NCBI GenBank assembly: GCA_045536815.1
Contig: JAZSOH010000013.1
Span: 30,226 to 94,225, forward strand
Length of the DNA: 64,000 bases
Reading direction: 5' to 3'
From: UMGS1279 sp045536815
GTDB taxonomy: Bacteria > Bacillota > Clostridia > Oscillospirales > Acutalibacteraceae
Part shown: positions 8,748 through 19,182 of the stretch, one piece after another
Layout of the letters: every line of letters starts with the position of its first letter
Position numbering within the stretch: the first letter of the stretch is position 1
Notes under the pieces: model-generated
Databases searched by the model: none
What the model was told of the DNA's origin: nothing
The model's input: the letters and a program-made list of their open reading frames with translations, nothing else
Position numbers and translations under genes: made by a program

Positions 8748-11678
8748 ATGAAAAGAAAGTTATGTCTTGCGCTGGCTGTAGTAATGCTTTTTACAAGTAT
8801 TACTGTTTTCGGTACTTCTGCCGAGGAAGCAGCCGCTCTTCCCGAGGCTAACCAGGTTACCACTGTAGGCTCTGAAGAAATAGCCTATAACGAATATCTG
8901 GCCAAGGTTGAAGATTTTTCCGGCGCAACAAACAAAATTGTAGTTGACGCTGTTGATTACATATCATCTAAAGGCGCTACCTTGGAAAAGGTTGACACTT
9001 TTGAAGGGAAGGACACTGTTTTAAAGTGGACCAACGAAGCTGGTACGGTTCTTTATGAATTTGATGTTCCTGCAGATGGTCTTTATACAGTTATGTTCGA
9101 CTACTATGCTCTTCCTAAAAGAAACAATCCTATTTCTTTGGGAATGAAAATAGATGGAAAAGCGCTCTTTGACTCTATGCTTGACTTTGAGATTCCTAGA
9201 ATTTTCGTTGATGACGGCGAAATCCGTGTTGATGGTATCGGTAACGAGTTCGCACCTGCTCAGGTTGAACATTATGCTTTCCAACAAAATTATTTCAAAG
9301 ATCCGTCCTCAATTTTGCCCGAGCCTTATACTTTGGCGCTCACAAAGGGCAAGCACACACTTGAAATCTCCTCTTTAGCAGAGCCTTTTGCTCTAAATGA
9401 AATTGTTTTTGGCGTTCCCGCTGTAATTGAAGATTATGATACTGTTTCATCTAACTATGATGAGTCTAAATACGCAACCATAAAGGATGCTATAAAAATA
9501 GAGGGTGAGGAAGCCGATTTCAAGAGCACATATTCTCTTGTTCCTCAGTATGACCAGGGTGACCCGAGCGTTTCTTCTAAAAATGGCTCTGACCCTTATA
9601 AAACCCGAATCAATTATATGGGTGACCTTAACTGGAAAGCCCCGGGTGAAAAAATCACTTGGAAATTCTCAGTTCCAGAAAGCGGATACTACAAAATTGG
9701 TATGCGCTATAAACAAAACCTAGTAGTTAACGGTATTTCTTATCGTAAACTTACCATTGATGGTGTTCAACCCTTTACCGAAGCAGGTAATATCGGTTTT
9801 GAATATGGTCTTGACTGGGAATATAAGCAATTTGGTGATGACGAAGGCAACCCTTACCTTGTATATCTTAAAGAAGGCGAACATCTTCTCTCGATGGAGG
9901 TTGTTTTAGGCGATCTTACACAGCCGATTAATGACCTTATCGCACTTATGTTCAAGGTTGGTAACCTTTATCGTAAAATGGTTATGATTACAGGTTCTAC
10001 ACCTGATACAAGCCGTGACTATGAGCTTTTCAAACAAATTCCCGGCTTCCTTGAGATGCTACAGGAATATAGCGATGAGCTTGAAAGAATTGCTGTAGAG
10101 ACTGAAAAGCTTGCAGGTAAAACCGGTGGTACAAATGCCGCTTCTTTACGTGCATTCAAGGTTATTATTGATGAAATGATTAACCACAAGCATTCAGCTC
10201 ATCAGTATATGTCTTCTTACTTCTCAAACTACACTAGTGTTAGCGCACTTGCTTATTCGATGATGGAAATGGCAGTTAATATTGACTATTTTGAAATTGC
10301 TGCCCCTGACTATAAGTTTACTAACCCTTCTGTTAGCGGATGGAAGAAAGCAATATTCGGCATTGAAAGATTCCTTGCCTCCTTCAGCGCAAACTACAAC
10401 AAGGTTTCAGGTAGTGCCGAGACAAAAGATACAGTTACCATTTGGGCTAACTGGGGTCGTGACCAGATTCGTGTTTTAAATAACCTTATTGAATCTTCTT
10501 TCACTCCTTCCACTGGAATTGGTGTTAACCTACAGCTTTCAAATGCTACGTATGTTCAGGCTATACTTTCGGGCCGCGGACCTGACTGTTCGCTTAATAT
10601 GGCAAGAACCTCTCCTGTTGACCTTGCTCTTCGTGGAGCTATGGTTGACCTTAAGCAGTTTGATTATTATAATCCCGAAACAAGAGAAATAACCGAAGAG
10701 TATACGGGAGATTTTTCTAACACTATAAAGAGATTTAAGCCTGATGGCGCAAACCCGAAAATGAATCCCACTCTTCCTTATACCTTCCAGGACGGCATTT
10801 ATGCTATGCCCGACACATATACCTTCAACATGCTTTTCTATCGTACAGATATTTTTGAAGAGTATGGTCTTAAATGTCCTACAACTTGGGATGAATATAT
10901 AGAGGTTTCTTCTATCTTCTATAGAAATAACCTTGAAGCATGTATGCCTAACTCAACAACTGTTGATACAGGTATCCTCCCAACACTTATTATGCAAATG
11001 GGTGGAGACATTTATAACGAAAATCTTTCAGGCACTTTACTTGCAACAGGTACTTCTATAAAGGCTTTCGAGTTCTGGACAGATTTCTATACACAACATG
11101 GTTTCCCGATTACTGCAGAGTTCTATAACCGTTTTAAGCTTGGTATTATGCCTATGGGTATCCAACCCTATACACTTTATATCCAACTTGAAATGGCTGC
11201 AAAAGAAGTTAACGGTAAATGGAAAATGGTTCCGATTCCCGGTTATAAGAACGAAGACGGCACAGTTAATAATGTTCAAGCTGGTGCAGGTACCGGTTGT
11301 GGTATCCTTAAAATCGCAAAGAAGCCTAAGCTTGGTTGGGAGTTCCTTAAATGGTGGACTTCAGCAGATACCCAGCTTAGATATTCAAACAACTGCGAAT
11401 CTATTCTTGGTGTTGCAGGTCGTATACCCACTTCCAACGTAGAAGCGCTTACCAAAATGGGCTGGACAAACGAGACTGTTAAGCAGCTTTTAGCTCAGAT
11501 CAGAATGATTCAGGAAGTTCCTGAAGTTCCCGGTAGCTACTACACTTCAAGGGCAATTTACCAAGCATATTGGAACGTTGTAAGTAACGGCAAGAACCCC
11601 AAAGATATGCTTATTAAATGGGCAGAAGTTGCAGATAGCGAAATTGAACGTAAACGTGAACAATATGGTGTTAAATAA
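8748..11678 (+). CDS. Large secreted carbohydrate ABC transporter substrate-binding protein with N-terminal accessory domains
   Basis: This 976-residue binding protein is more than twice the usual sugar-binding-protein length. The ATG at 8748 is chosen because a GGAGGG site precedes it; an in-frame upstream ATG lacks one. A Sec signal (MKRKLCLALAVVMLFTSITVFGTSA) has no lipobox cysteine. Two beta-rich segments (about residues 50-220 and 250-410) resemble carbohydrate-binding modules, with VPADGLYTVMFDYYALP and VPESGYYKIGMRYKQ as equivalent strands. A helical linker (about 420-555) follows, then an extracellular solute-binding domain (about 560-970: TVTIWANWGRDQIRVLNNL, DGIYAMPDTYTFNMLFYRTD, GWEFLKWWTS). 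Permeases follow 14 bp later. The substrate is unknown. Confidence 0.85.
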   Translation: MKRKLCLALAVVMLFTSITVFGTSAEEAAALPEANQVTTVGSEEIAYNEYLAKVEDFSGATNKIVVDAVDYISSKGATLEKVDTFEGKDTVLKWTNEAGTVLYEFDVPADGLYTVMFDYYALPKRNNPISLGMKIDGKALFDSMLDFEIPRIFVDDGEIRVDGIGNEFAPAQVEHYAFQQNYFKDPSSILPEPYTLALTKGKHTLEISSLAEPFALNEIVFGVPAVIEDYDTVSSNYDESKYATIKDAIKIEGEEADFKSTYSLVPQYDQGDPSVSSKNGSDPYKTRINYMGDLNWKAPGEKITWKFSVPESGYYKIGMRYKQNLVVNGISYRKLTIDGVQPFTEAGNIGFEYGLDWEYKQFGDDEGNPYLVYLKEGEHLLSMEVVLGDLTQPINDLIALMFKVGNLYRKMVMITGSTPDTSRDYELFKQIPGFLEMLQEYSDELERIAVETEKLAGKTGGTNAASLRAFKVIIDEMINHKHSAHQYMSSYFSNYTSVSALAYSMMEMAVNIDYFEIAAPDYKFTNPSVSGWKKAIFGIERFLASFSANYNKVSGSAETKDTVTIWANWGRDQIRVLNNLIESSFTPSTGIGVNLQLSNATYVQAILSGRGPDCSLNMARTSPVDLALRGAMVDLKQFDYYNPETREITEEYTGDFSNTIKRFKPDGANPKMNPTLPYTFQDGIYAMPDTYTFNMLFYRTDIFEEYGLKCPTTWDEYIEVSSIFYRNNLEACMPNSTTVDTGILPTLIMQMGGDIYNENLSGTLLATGTSIKAFEFWTDFYTQHGFPITAEFYNRFKLGIMPMGIQPYTLYIQLEMAAKEVNGKWKMVPIPGYKNEDGTVNNVQAGAGTGCGILKIAKKPKLGWEFLKWWTSADTQLRYSNNCESILGVAGRIPTSNVEALTKMGWTNETVKQLLAQIRMIQEVPEVPGSYYTSRAIYQAYWNVVSNGKNPKDMLIKWAEVADSEIERKREQYGVK

Positions 11679-11692
11679 GGAGGTAGTAACAA

Positions 11693-12622
11693 GTGAATAA
11701 TGCAAATGTTTCAAATGCGCAACTCGCAAAATTGCGCAAAAGAGATAAAATGAAAAGTGATGCAGTGCATTATGCAATGTTTGCTCCCTTCTTCATTCTC
11801 TTCTTTATCTTTACAATTTTGCCGGTTGTAACCTCAGTTTTACTCAGCTTTTTCGATTTCGACTCGGTTTCACTTCCGAGATTTATAGGCTTTGACAACT
11901 ATCTTCGTATGTTTGTTGAGGACGATGTTTTCCCAAAGGCGCTTAGCAATACCCTTACTCTTGCTATTATTACAGGTCCTATCGGTTTTGCTCTTGCCTT
12001 CTTCCTCGCTTGGATGGTAAATGAGTTTGGTCCTTCGGTTAGAACCTTCTTATCATTCCTTTTCTATGCACCTGCACTTGGCGGCGGTTCGCTCTTCATT
12101 TGGCAGATGCTTTTCAGCGGTGACTCATACGGTTACATAAACGGTACACTTATGTCACTTGGCCTTATTGTTGAGCCAATCCAGTGGCTAAAAAGTGCGG
12201 ACCATTCAATGCCTGTTATATGTATTGTTCAGCTTTGGCTTTGTATGGGTGTTACCTTCCTTTCGAATATTTCGGGTCTTCAAAACGTTAACCCCGAACT
12301 TTACGAAGCCGGTGCCATCGACGGTGTTAGAAACCGTTGGCAAGAGCTTTGGTACATAACAATTCCTTCTATGAAGAGTATTTTGATGTTCGGCGTTGTT
12401 ATGCAAATTCAGTCGGCATTCTCAATTAGTACCGTTCCTGAACAGCTTTGCGGATATCCAAGCGTTAACAATGCAACCGATACACTGGTTTCGCTTATTG
12501 CCGACGTTGGTGCGCAAAGGTACGAAATGGGTTATGCTGCTGCAATGTCAGTTATCTTGTTTATTATGATGTCGCTTTCTAAGCAGTTGCTTGGTAAAGT
12601 AGTTAATATGGCGGGGAGGTAA
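11693..12622 (+). CDS. Carbohydrate ABC transporter permease, MalF type (pair 1)
   Basis: A 309-residue membrane permease with six predicted helices and a GTG start placed by an AAGGAGGT site at 11678-11685. The EAA motif NPELYEAGAIDGVRNRWQELWYITIPSM (about residues 200-227) is canonical for MalF-type sugar permeases. It is tightly packed between the binding protein and its MalG-type partner, so these three genes form one importer. No ATPase is encoded in the cluster; many Firmicutes sugar importers share one MsmX-like ATPase encoded elsewhere. Confidence 0.93.
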   Translation: MNNANVSNAQLAKLRKRDKMKSDAVHYAMFAPFFILFFIFTILPVVTSVLLSFFDFDSVSLPRFIGFDNYLRMFVEDDVFPKALSNTLTLAIITGPIGFALAFFLAWMVNEFGPSVRTFLSFLFYAPALGGGSLFIWQMLFSGDSYGYINGTLMSLGLIVEPIQWLKSADHSMPVICIVQLWLCMGVTFLSNISGLQNVNPELYEAGAIDGVRNRWQELWYITIPSMKSILMFGVVMQIQSAFSISTVPEQLCGYPSVNNATDTLVSLIADVGAQRYEMGYAAAMSVILFIMMSLSKQLLGKVVNMAGR

Positions 12623-12629
12623 GGTTTAA

Positions 12630-13547
12630 ATGGATTCTATTCTTAGCAAATCGGATGAGCGTAGACTTAAAAAGCTCCGTTTAAAAGCCACCCGTCGCGA
12701 CCAGTATAAAAGGTATACCCGTTCGGGAGCAAGTAACTTCTTTTATACATTTTTCCTTATAGTTTTTGGTGCATTCTCGGTTTTGCCGATGATATACAGT
12801 ATCATTACATCCTTTAAGCCGCTTGATGAACTTTTGGTTTTCCCACCTCGTTTTTATGTGGTTAACCCCACAAGCGAAAACTATGTTTTACTTCCAAGCA
12901 TAATGGATAACCTTACTGTTCCGTTTTCGAGATATGCTTTTAACAGCCTTTTTATAAGCGTTGTTACAACCTTCTTACACGTTTTGGTTGGTTCCGCTGC
13001 TGCTTATGTTCTTTCGAAAACAAAACTTAAAGGTAAGGCAATAATATTTACAATTATTCAGATGTCACTTCTTTATAACGCTTACACCTTGGCTATTCCG
13101 CGTTATCTTATTTTCTCATATATGGGTCTTATTGATACATATTGGGTTTATATTTTACCGGCAATTCCTTCTTCAATGGGTGTTTTCCTTATGAAGCAGT
13201 TTATGGATTCAAACATTCCCGATGCGCTTATTGAGGCGGCACAAATTGATGGCGCAGGACCATTTAGAATTTATTGGTCAATTGCTATGCCTAACGTTAA
13301 ACCTGCGTGGCTTACCCTAACACTTTTCTCATTCAGGGATATGTGGGCTTTGCAACCTGCAGGTACAATCTTTACAGAGGAACTAAAAACCCTTCCCGTA
13401 GCGGCAGCTACTGTTGCGGCGGGCGGTCTTTCAAGACAGGGCGCGGCGATGGCAATCACTGTACTTCTTATGATTCCGCCGATTATAGTTTACCTAATTT
13501 CTCAGCGAAGCGTTACCCAGACAATGAGTAGCTCTGGTATTAAATAA
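12630..13547 (+). CDS. Carbohydrate ABC transporter permease, MalG type (pair 1)
   Basis: A 305-residue partner permease beginning 8 bp after the previous gene. A basic cytoplasmic N-terminus (RRLKKLRLKATRRDQYKRYTR) precedes six hydrophobic helices. The EAA loop IPDALIEAAQIDGAGPFRIYWSIAMPNVKPA is intact, and FLMKQFM before it is typical of MalG proteins. It is co-transcribed with its neighbours. Confidence 0.93.
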   Translation: MDSILSKSDERRLKKLRLKATRRDQYKRYTRSGASNFFYTFFLIVFGAFSVLPMIYSIITSFKPLDELLVFPPRFYVVNPTSENYVLLPSIMDNLTVPFSRYAFNSLFISVVTTFLHVLVGSAAAYVLSKTKLKGKAIIFTIIQMSLLYNAYTLAIPRYLIFSYMGLIDTYWVYILPAIPSSMGVFLMKQFMDSNIPDALIEAAQIDGAGPFRIYWSIAMPNVKPAWLTLTLFSFRDMWALQPAGTIFTEELKTLPVAAATVAAGGLSRQGAAMAITVLLMIPPIIVYLISQRSVTQTMSSSGIK

Positions 13548-13566
13548 ACATAGGAGGAAAGTTAAT

Positions 13567-15756
13567 ATGATTAAGACAATCAGCTTTAAAAAAGCTTTGT
13601 GTAAAGTATCCGCTTTTCTTCTTGTTTTATTGATGCTTACCTCAGTTTTTGGCGTAAGCGCATCTGCAGAAGCAATTGAAAAACCTGCGTATGATACTTA
13701 TACATATTGGTCGGGTGCAAAGGGCAGAGATTCTTTCCCTGTTTCCTCGACTCCAATGTACGAGCTTGACCGCGTTATTACAGGCGCAGATTTGGGCATT
13801 TCGGCACTTAACGACCCAAGAGATGTTTATGTTGACGCAAAAGGACTTATTTATCTTATGGATAGCGGCAACGGCCGACTTGTTGTTATAAATCCTGATT
13901 TTACATTAAATAAAGTCATTAAGGACCTCAAGTTTAAAGAAGAGGCTGTTGATTTTACGGGTGCCGGCGGTGTATTTGTAACACCTAAACAAGAAATTTA
14001 TATAGCAGATACAGAAAACGAAAGAGTTATTGTAACAAACCTTGAAGGTGTTGTTTCGAAAATCTTAGTTTTACCTAGTGCGGACATTATCCCTGACGAC
14101 TTTACATATCGTCCTTCTAAAATTGCTATTGATTCAGAGGGATATACATACGTTTTGTCAGAAGGCTCATATTACGGTTCACTTATGTATAAGCCAACCG
14201 GCGAGTTTATGGGATTTTTCGGTTCCAACTCGGTGCAGTCTTCAATTCTCGGTGCTTTTCAAAGACTTTATGAAATCATTTTCGTAAGTGAGAGTAAGCT
14301 CGATACCAGAGAGAAAAAGCTTCCATACAGCTTCTCTGATATTGTTGTTGATGATGAAGATTTTGTTTATACCGCTACAGGCGCCACTTCAACAACAACT
14401 ACTACAACAGGCCAGCTCAAGAAGATGGCACCTAAGGGTACAAACGTTTTGTCAAATAAGACAGGTCAAAACGCAGCGGGTGCAGAAAGCACAGACTTTT
14501 CTGATACAATATCTGCTACAACATTAGCTCTTCCAAACGGAACATATATTGCTCGTGTAACCGATATTTATTCTATGGACGTAGACAGCGAAGGTTATAT
14601 GTACGGTCTTTGCCGTAACTTTGGTCATATTTTCATTTATGACCAGGAGTGTAATCCTCTTACAGTTTTCGGTGGCGGCTTTACCGCGGGCGACCAGGAC
14701 GGAACATTCGCCAGATCTTCGTCAATTCAGTATGATGAAAGAACAAACGATATTTATGTTGTAGATGCTACCAATATTAACCTTACTGTCTTTAAGGAAA
14801 CCGAGTTCGGCAGAATGGTTAAAGAGGCTCAAAAACTAACAATAGATGGTTCTTATATTGAAGCTAAACCACTTTGGGAAAAGGTTCTTACAAAAGACCG
14901 TAACTGTCAGCTAGCATATAGAGGTCTTGCTAAGGCAGCTTTGCTTGAAAAGGATTACGATAAATGTATAGAGTATGCAAAACTTGGTGTTGACCAGGCT
15001 ACATACTCGTCTGCATTCAAATTCGTAAGAAACGATTGGATTTCAGCTAATTTCGTATGGATATTCCTTATTATAATAGCTGTAGTTGGCGGGCTTATCT
15101 TCTTTATGGTTTATTCAAATAAACACGAGGTTAAGCTTATTAAAAACCCACAGGTTGCAACCATGTTTAATTCTATAATGCATCCGTTCGAGGGTTCACA
15201 ACAGGTTAGGTATTATAATAAAGGTTCTATGACCTTGGCTACTATATGTATGGTGCTCTTCTTCATTACAACCGTTATTTCAGATATGACCTACGGCTTT
15301 ATGTATAGAGAGTTTGATAAGAGCTCATATAGTGTTTTCTTCCCACTTCTTAAAAACTTTGGTCTTGTTTTGCTTTGGACAGTGGCCAACTGGGGTATGT
15401 CAACCCTCTTTGAAGGTAAGGGTACTATGAAACACGTTTATATAGTAACCTGTTATGCACTTATTCCTATTATTGCAAACAACCTTATTCAAGCAGCTCT
15501 TTCTAATGTTGTAACACCGGAAGAGGCTCTTGTGATGAATGCAATTAACGTAGTTTTAATGGCAGTTGCAATTATTATGCTAGTAGTTGGCATTATGACT
15601 GTGCATGAATATGGCTTCTTTAAATTCCTTGTAATGACAATAGTTGTTATTCTTGCAATGTTAGTTGTAGTTTTTGTTGTACTTATGATATTTGTTTTAA
15701 TTCAACAGGCAACAAGCTTTATCGGTTCGCTTTATAACGAACTAATCTATAGATAA
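13567..15756 (+). CDS. NHL-repeat and YIP1-domain membrane protein
   Basis: A 729-residue protein with a Sec signal (about residues 1-32). An extracellular beta-propeller follows, built of NHL-type repeats (LNDPRDVYVDAKGLIYLMDSGNGRLVVI; GVFVTPKQEIYIADTENERVIV) and interrupted by a Ser/Thr-rich loop with a run of six threonines near residue 280. A short TPR-like helical pair (SYIEAKPLWEKVLTKDRNCQLAYRGLAKAALLEKDY) leads to a membrane helix near 500-520. The C-terminal YIP1-type domain has about five hydrophobic helices. This architecture recurs beside DUF5696 genes in Firmicutes sugar clusters; its role is unknown. An external glycan sensor or transport accessory is my inference. Confidence 0.8.
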   Translation: MIKTISFKKALCKVSAFLLVLLMLTSVFGVSASAEAIEKPAYDTYTYWSGAKGRDSFPVSSTPMYELDRVITGADLGISALNDPRDVYVDAKGLIYLMDSGNGRLVVINPDFTLNKVIKDLKFKEEAVDFTGAGGVFVTPKQEIYIADTENERVIVTNLEGVVSKILVLPSADIIPDDFTYRPSKIAIDSEGYTYVLSEGSYYGSLMYKPTGEFMGFFGSNSVQSSILGAFQRLYEIIFVSESKLDTREKKLPYSFSDIVVDDEDFVYTATGATSTTTTTTGQLKKMAPKGTNVLSNKTGQNAAGAESTDFSDTISATTLALPNGTYIARVTDIYSMDVDSEGYMYGLCRNFGHIFIYDQECNPLTVFGGGFTAGDQDGTFARSSSIQYDERTNDIYVVDATNINLTVFKETEFGRMVKEAQKLTIDGSYIEAKPLWEKVLTKDRNCQLAYRGLAKAALLEKDYDKCIEYAKLGVDQATYSSAFKFVRNDWISANFVWIFLIIIAVVGGLIFFMVYSNKHEVKLIKNPQVATMFNSIMHPFEGSQQVRYYNKGSMTLATICMVLFFITTVISDMTYGFMYREFDKSSYSVFFPLLKNFGLVLLWTVANWGMSTLFEGKGTMKHVYIVTCYALIPIIANNLIQAALSNVVTPEEALVMNAINVVLMAVAIIMLVVGIMTVHEYGFFKFLVMTIVVILAMLVVVFVVLMIFVLIQQATSFIGSLYNELIYR

Positions 15757-15773
15757 CCGAAGGAGGAGATAAA

Positions 15774-18032
15774 ATGAAACACCTTAAAAAGTATCTTGCT
15801 TTAATTTGTGCTTTATGTCTTATCTTCGGTACCTTTGCAGGTTGTAGTTCTGAAGAACCGGAAGTTTTGGAAAAGTACGATGCAAACAAAGAAATGGTTA
15901 ATGTAGCAAGCGGTATTGTTGCGGAAAATAGCCTTTATTCAATAGAGTGGAATAAAGACCGTGCAGCAGTTTCTATCACTTCTAAGAAGGATGGAACCGT
16001 TTGGAGCACAACCCCTAAAGAATATTTGGATTCAACAACCAGAGAAGATATACCTAATAATGACAGGCTTAATTCTCTTTTGGTTGTTACCTGCCGTAAT
16101 GAGCTTCAGGCATTTACCCATTATTCAAGCACTGCTTGTGTGGTAAATAACCGCTATAGCTCTGAAAAAATTGATAATGGTATCAGAGTTACCTTTTACT
16201 TTGATGAGGCACAGCTAGTTGCAGGTCTTGATATTTATCTTGAAGATGATGTTTTCAAGGTAAAGGTTGACCCAAGTCAGCTCAAATCATATTCTGAATA
16301 TTTCATTACTAAGGTAACACCTGCACAGTTTTTGTGCTCGGTTAAAAATACCGAAGCAGGGGATAAAAACTCGTATGTAGTTGTTCCTTCAGGTAGTGGC
16401 GCACTTCTTTATACCGACCTTAGAAGCGATAAAACAGTAAGAAGCTATGCTGCAGACTTTTATGGTTCTGATAAGGCGGTTCGTTACTATCAAAGAGGTG
16501 ATGTTGTAACACCTCTTAACATGGGATTTTATGGCATTAAAAATGGTGATAATGCGCTTTGCGCCATTTTCGAAAGCGGTGTTGAATCTTCAGGTATCGA
16601 CACTAAGACAGGTGATGTAAGCACAGGTTATTCCTATGTTTCTGCTTATTATAATGCGCGTGGTTTTGAAAATGTTTTCTATAGAGCAAATCACCGTTAT
16701 CGCTATACAAAATATGCCGAAGATAAAATAGAGCCATTCGTAGTTGCTTATTATCCGCTTACCGGCGACAAAGCAAACTATACAGGTATGGCTAAAAAAT
16801 ACCGTGAGGTTATGACCAAGAAGGGTCAGCTTAAAAAATCTCAGGATAACACTCTTTTAACAGTTAAGTTAATTGGTAGTTATTTAGAGGACGACCTTTT
16901 CCTTGGTATACCTACAACTAAAAAGGTTTCACTTACCTCTTATAAAGAGGCAAAGGAAATTCTTTCCGAGCTTAGTGAAATTTCCGGCGGCAACCTTGCA
17001 GCTAATATGTACGCTTATGGCGAGGGCGGTTTGAACGGCCTTAAGCTTAATGGCGACAATAAGCTAACAGGCGTGGTAGGAAACAAGAAGGCTCTTTTAG
17101 ACTTTGTAAAATTCACAAATGATTCGGGAATTAAAGCCTTCTTCAATTTCGACAGTATTACTTATGCTGCCAATGGCAACGGATATAATCTTAAAGGAAC
17201 ATCTGCTCTTAGCACATTAGGGCTTACCTCAGCCACAAAAGACTATAGTCCCGCAACTGGTTCGACCCTTTCAAGCGGTAGAATCGGCGGTGTTCGAAGA
17301 GCTATGATTTCGAGAGGACTTTTGGCACAAAGCGTAGGCGACACAGTTAGTGTTACCGATAAGTACGGAATAAGCAATATTGCTTATAACACACTTGGTA
17401 ATTACTGCTATTCAGATTATAATGATGATAATGACAAGAAGGATTATTATCCCGTTAAAGCAAAGATGGGCGCTCAGGTTTCGAGCATCATCGAAAACGT
17501 AAAAACCGAAAGCGGCAAAACCGTTATGGTTGACGGCGCATTTGACTATGCAGCAGCCGCTGCAGATCTTCTTGTAGCCTGTCCGACAAGCTCTGAAAAA
17601 CGCTTTGCTTTCGATAAAGATATTCCGCTTTATCAAATTGTTTTCCAAGGTCTAAAAGCTAATACAACAAGCTCCATTAACGGTGCAGGTAATCAAAGAA
17701 AGCAGTTTCTTAAGGCTATCGAAACAGGTAGTGGACTTTACTTTACAGTAATCGCAAACTACTCTACCGAGCTTAGAAAGCAAATTGAGAGAGGTTTAGG
17801 TACTGCGCTTTATGAAGACAATAAAGAACAAATCAAGGCTTATGTAAATGAGGCTAAAGATTTCTTAACATCTGTTTCGGGCGCAAGTATTAAATCGCAT
17901 GAATATATTGCTGATGAGGTTACTGTAACAACCTTTGATAACGGCGTTACCGTTGTTGTAAACCATGGCGAGAAAACATTTACGAGCGAAAGCTACGGCA
18001 CAGTTAAGGCCGAAAGCTTTATTACGAAATAA
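15774..18032 (+). CDS. DUF5696-family lipoprotein
   Basis: A 752-residue surface lipoprotein. The signal peptide ends in the lipobox TFAGC (Cys about residue 23). The body matches DUF5696 as I remember it: an N-terminal beta-rich region (YSIEWNKDRAAVSITSKKDGTVWSTTP), then a predicted alpha/beta section with VKLIGSYLEDDLFLGIPTTK, LAANMYAYGEGGLNGLK and AFFNFDSITYAANGNG, which could be a TIM-barrel glycoside-hydrolase-like domain. No catalytic pair can be assigned from sequence alone. Position between the YIP1 protein and a permease pair suggests extracellular glycan capture or trimming. The start has an AAGGAGGAG site. Confidence 0.78.
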   Translation: MKHLKKYLALICALCLIFGTFAGCSSEEPEVLEKYDANKEMVNVASGIVAENSLYSIEWNKDRAAVSITSKKDGTVWSTTPKEYLDSTTREDIPNNDRLNSLLVVTCRNELQAFTHYSSTACVVNNRYSSEKIDNGIRVTFYFDEAQLVAGLDIYLEDDVFKVKVDPSQLKSYSEYFITKVTPAQFLCSVKNTEAGDKNSYVVVPSGSGALLYTDLRSDKTVRSYAADFYGSDKAVRYYQRGDVVTPLNMGFYGIKNGDNALCAIFESGVESSGIDTKTGDVSTGYSYVSAYYNARGFENVFYRANHRYRYTKYAEDKIEPFVVAYYPLTGDKANYTGMAKKYREVMTKKGQLKKSQDNTLLTVKLIGSYLEDDLFLGIPTTKKVSLTSYKEAKEILSELSEISGGNLAANMYAYGEGGLNGLKLNGDNKLTGVVGNKKALLDFVKFTNDSGIKAFFNFDSITYAANGNGYNLKGTSALSTLGLTSATKDYSPATGSTLSSGRIGGVRRAMISRGLLAQSVGDTVSVTDKYGISNIAYNTLGNYCYSDYNDDNDKKDYYPVKAKMGAQVSSIIENVKTESGKTVMVDGAFDYAAAAADLLVACPTSSEKRFAFDKDIPLYQIVFQGLKANTTSSINGAGNQRKQFLKAIETGSGLYFTVIANYSTELRKQIERGLGTALYEDNKEQIKAYVNEAKDFLTSVSGASIKSHEYIADEVTVTTFDNGVTVVVNHGEKTFTSESYGTVKAESFITK

Positions 18033-18044
18033 GGAGGGGTAGCT

Positions 18045-19169
18045 GTGAGTAAAGATAAAAAAGTAAATCTTCAAGAGAATAACACCACAGACTCCTCTAA
18101 AAGTCTCAAAGATATTCTCAAAGCTGAAGAAGCAGAACTTAAAGCAAAAAGAAAAGAAGAGAAAAGAAAGAAAAAGGCAGGCGTAGTTTACGATAATACC
18201 GGACGTATTATTTACGACGAAAAACGCGCGGCTATGCCCGACCTTAACAAAAAGCACGTTAAGGGTATTGAATCGAAGAAAAGTGGATACGGAAGAATGT
18301 TTATTACACCTTGGTGTATTGGTATGTTGCTTTTCTTCATCATCCCTCTTGCAAAATCATTCATTTATTCATTTTCATACGTTGAACCCAACCCTGGTGA
18401 CCTTTATACAGAATGGGCAGGCATTATAAATTATCAGTACATCTTCAACGAAGACCCAAATTTTGTTGATAATCTTACTGCTTCGCTCAGTAAGTTCTTT
18501 ACATCAATGCCTATTATCGTTGTTGTAAGTCTTATCTTGGCGTTGGTGCTTAACGGCAACTTTAAGGGAAGAGCCTTCTTTAGAGGAATTTTCTTCATTC
18601 CTGTTATTGTTGCGACAGGTGTTGTTATGAATCACCTTACAGTTGACTATAGCGGTTACGGTGCTATCATTAAGATGTCGGCAACCGTTTCGGCTGATGC
18701 CTATTCAACTGCGGGTACGGCAAGCGGTCTTGATTTTACTCAGCTTCTCAATTCTCTTGATTTGCCGCCCGAAATTACTCAGCCAATGTCAAATATGATT
18801 ACAAACATATTTAATACGGTTTGGACTTGTGGTATACCTGTTGTTTTGTATATTGCAGGACTTCAGACAATTCCGCCACAGCTTTACGAAGCATCTAAGG
18901 TTGAGGGTGCCACAACTTGGGAAGAGTTCTGGTATATTACACTTCCAATGATTTCTCAAACAATCCTTCTTGTAATTGTATTTACACTTATCGAGCTTTT
19001 AACCCAATCAAGAAGCGCGGTTATTGAACAGGCTTACTCGCTTATGACAAATAACCTTGACTACTATACAAGTGCCGCAATGCTTTGGACATTCTTTGCA
19101 ATTGTTGGCGGTATAATCGGTCTTATTATTCTTGTATATTCTAAGACCTGTCTTAAGAAATGGAACTAA
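18045..19169 (+). CDS. Carbohydrate ABC transporter permease, MalF type (pair 2)
   Basis: A 374-residue permease with a GTG start following AAGGAGGGG. It carries an unusual cytoplasmic N-terminus of about 90 residues, rich in Lys and Glu (LKAKRKEEKRKKKAG), likely coiled coil. Membrane helices begin near residue 95. The EAA loop PPQLYEASKVEGATTWEEFWYITLPMIS is present. It is a second, divergent MalF-type subunit in the same operon as pair 1, so the cluster either builds two transporters sharing one binding protein or a mixed complex. Confidence 0.9.
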   Translation: MSKDKKVNLQENNTTDSSKSLKDILKAEEAELKAKRKEEKRKKKAGVVYDNTGRIIYDEKRAAMPDLNKKHVKGIESKKSGYGRMFITPWCIGMLLFFIIPLAKSFIYSFSYVEPNPGDLYTEWAGIINYQYIFNEDPNFVDNLTASLSKFFTSMPIIVVVSLILALVLNGNFKGRAFFRGIFFIPVIVATGVVMNHLTVDYSGYGAIIKMSATVSADAYSTAGTASGLDFTQLLNSLDLPPEITQPMSNMITNIFNTVWTCGIPVVLYIAGLQTIPPQLYEASKVEGATTWEEFWYITLPMISQTILLVIVFTLIELLTQSRSAVIEQAYSLMTNNLDYYTSAAMLWTFFAIVGGIIGLIILVYSKTCLKKWN

Positions 19170-19182
19170 GGAGGGGAAGATA

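Noticed and set aside
13271..13531. Alternative frames within the MalG-type permease gene
   Set aside because: They lie inside a gene with intact EAA motif and membrane helices.
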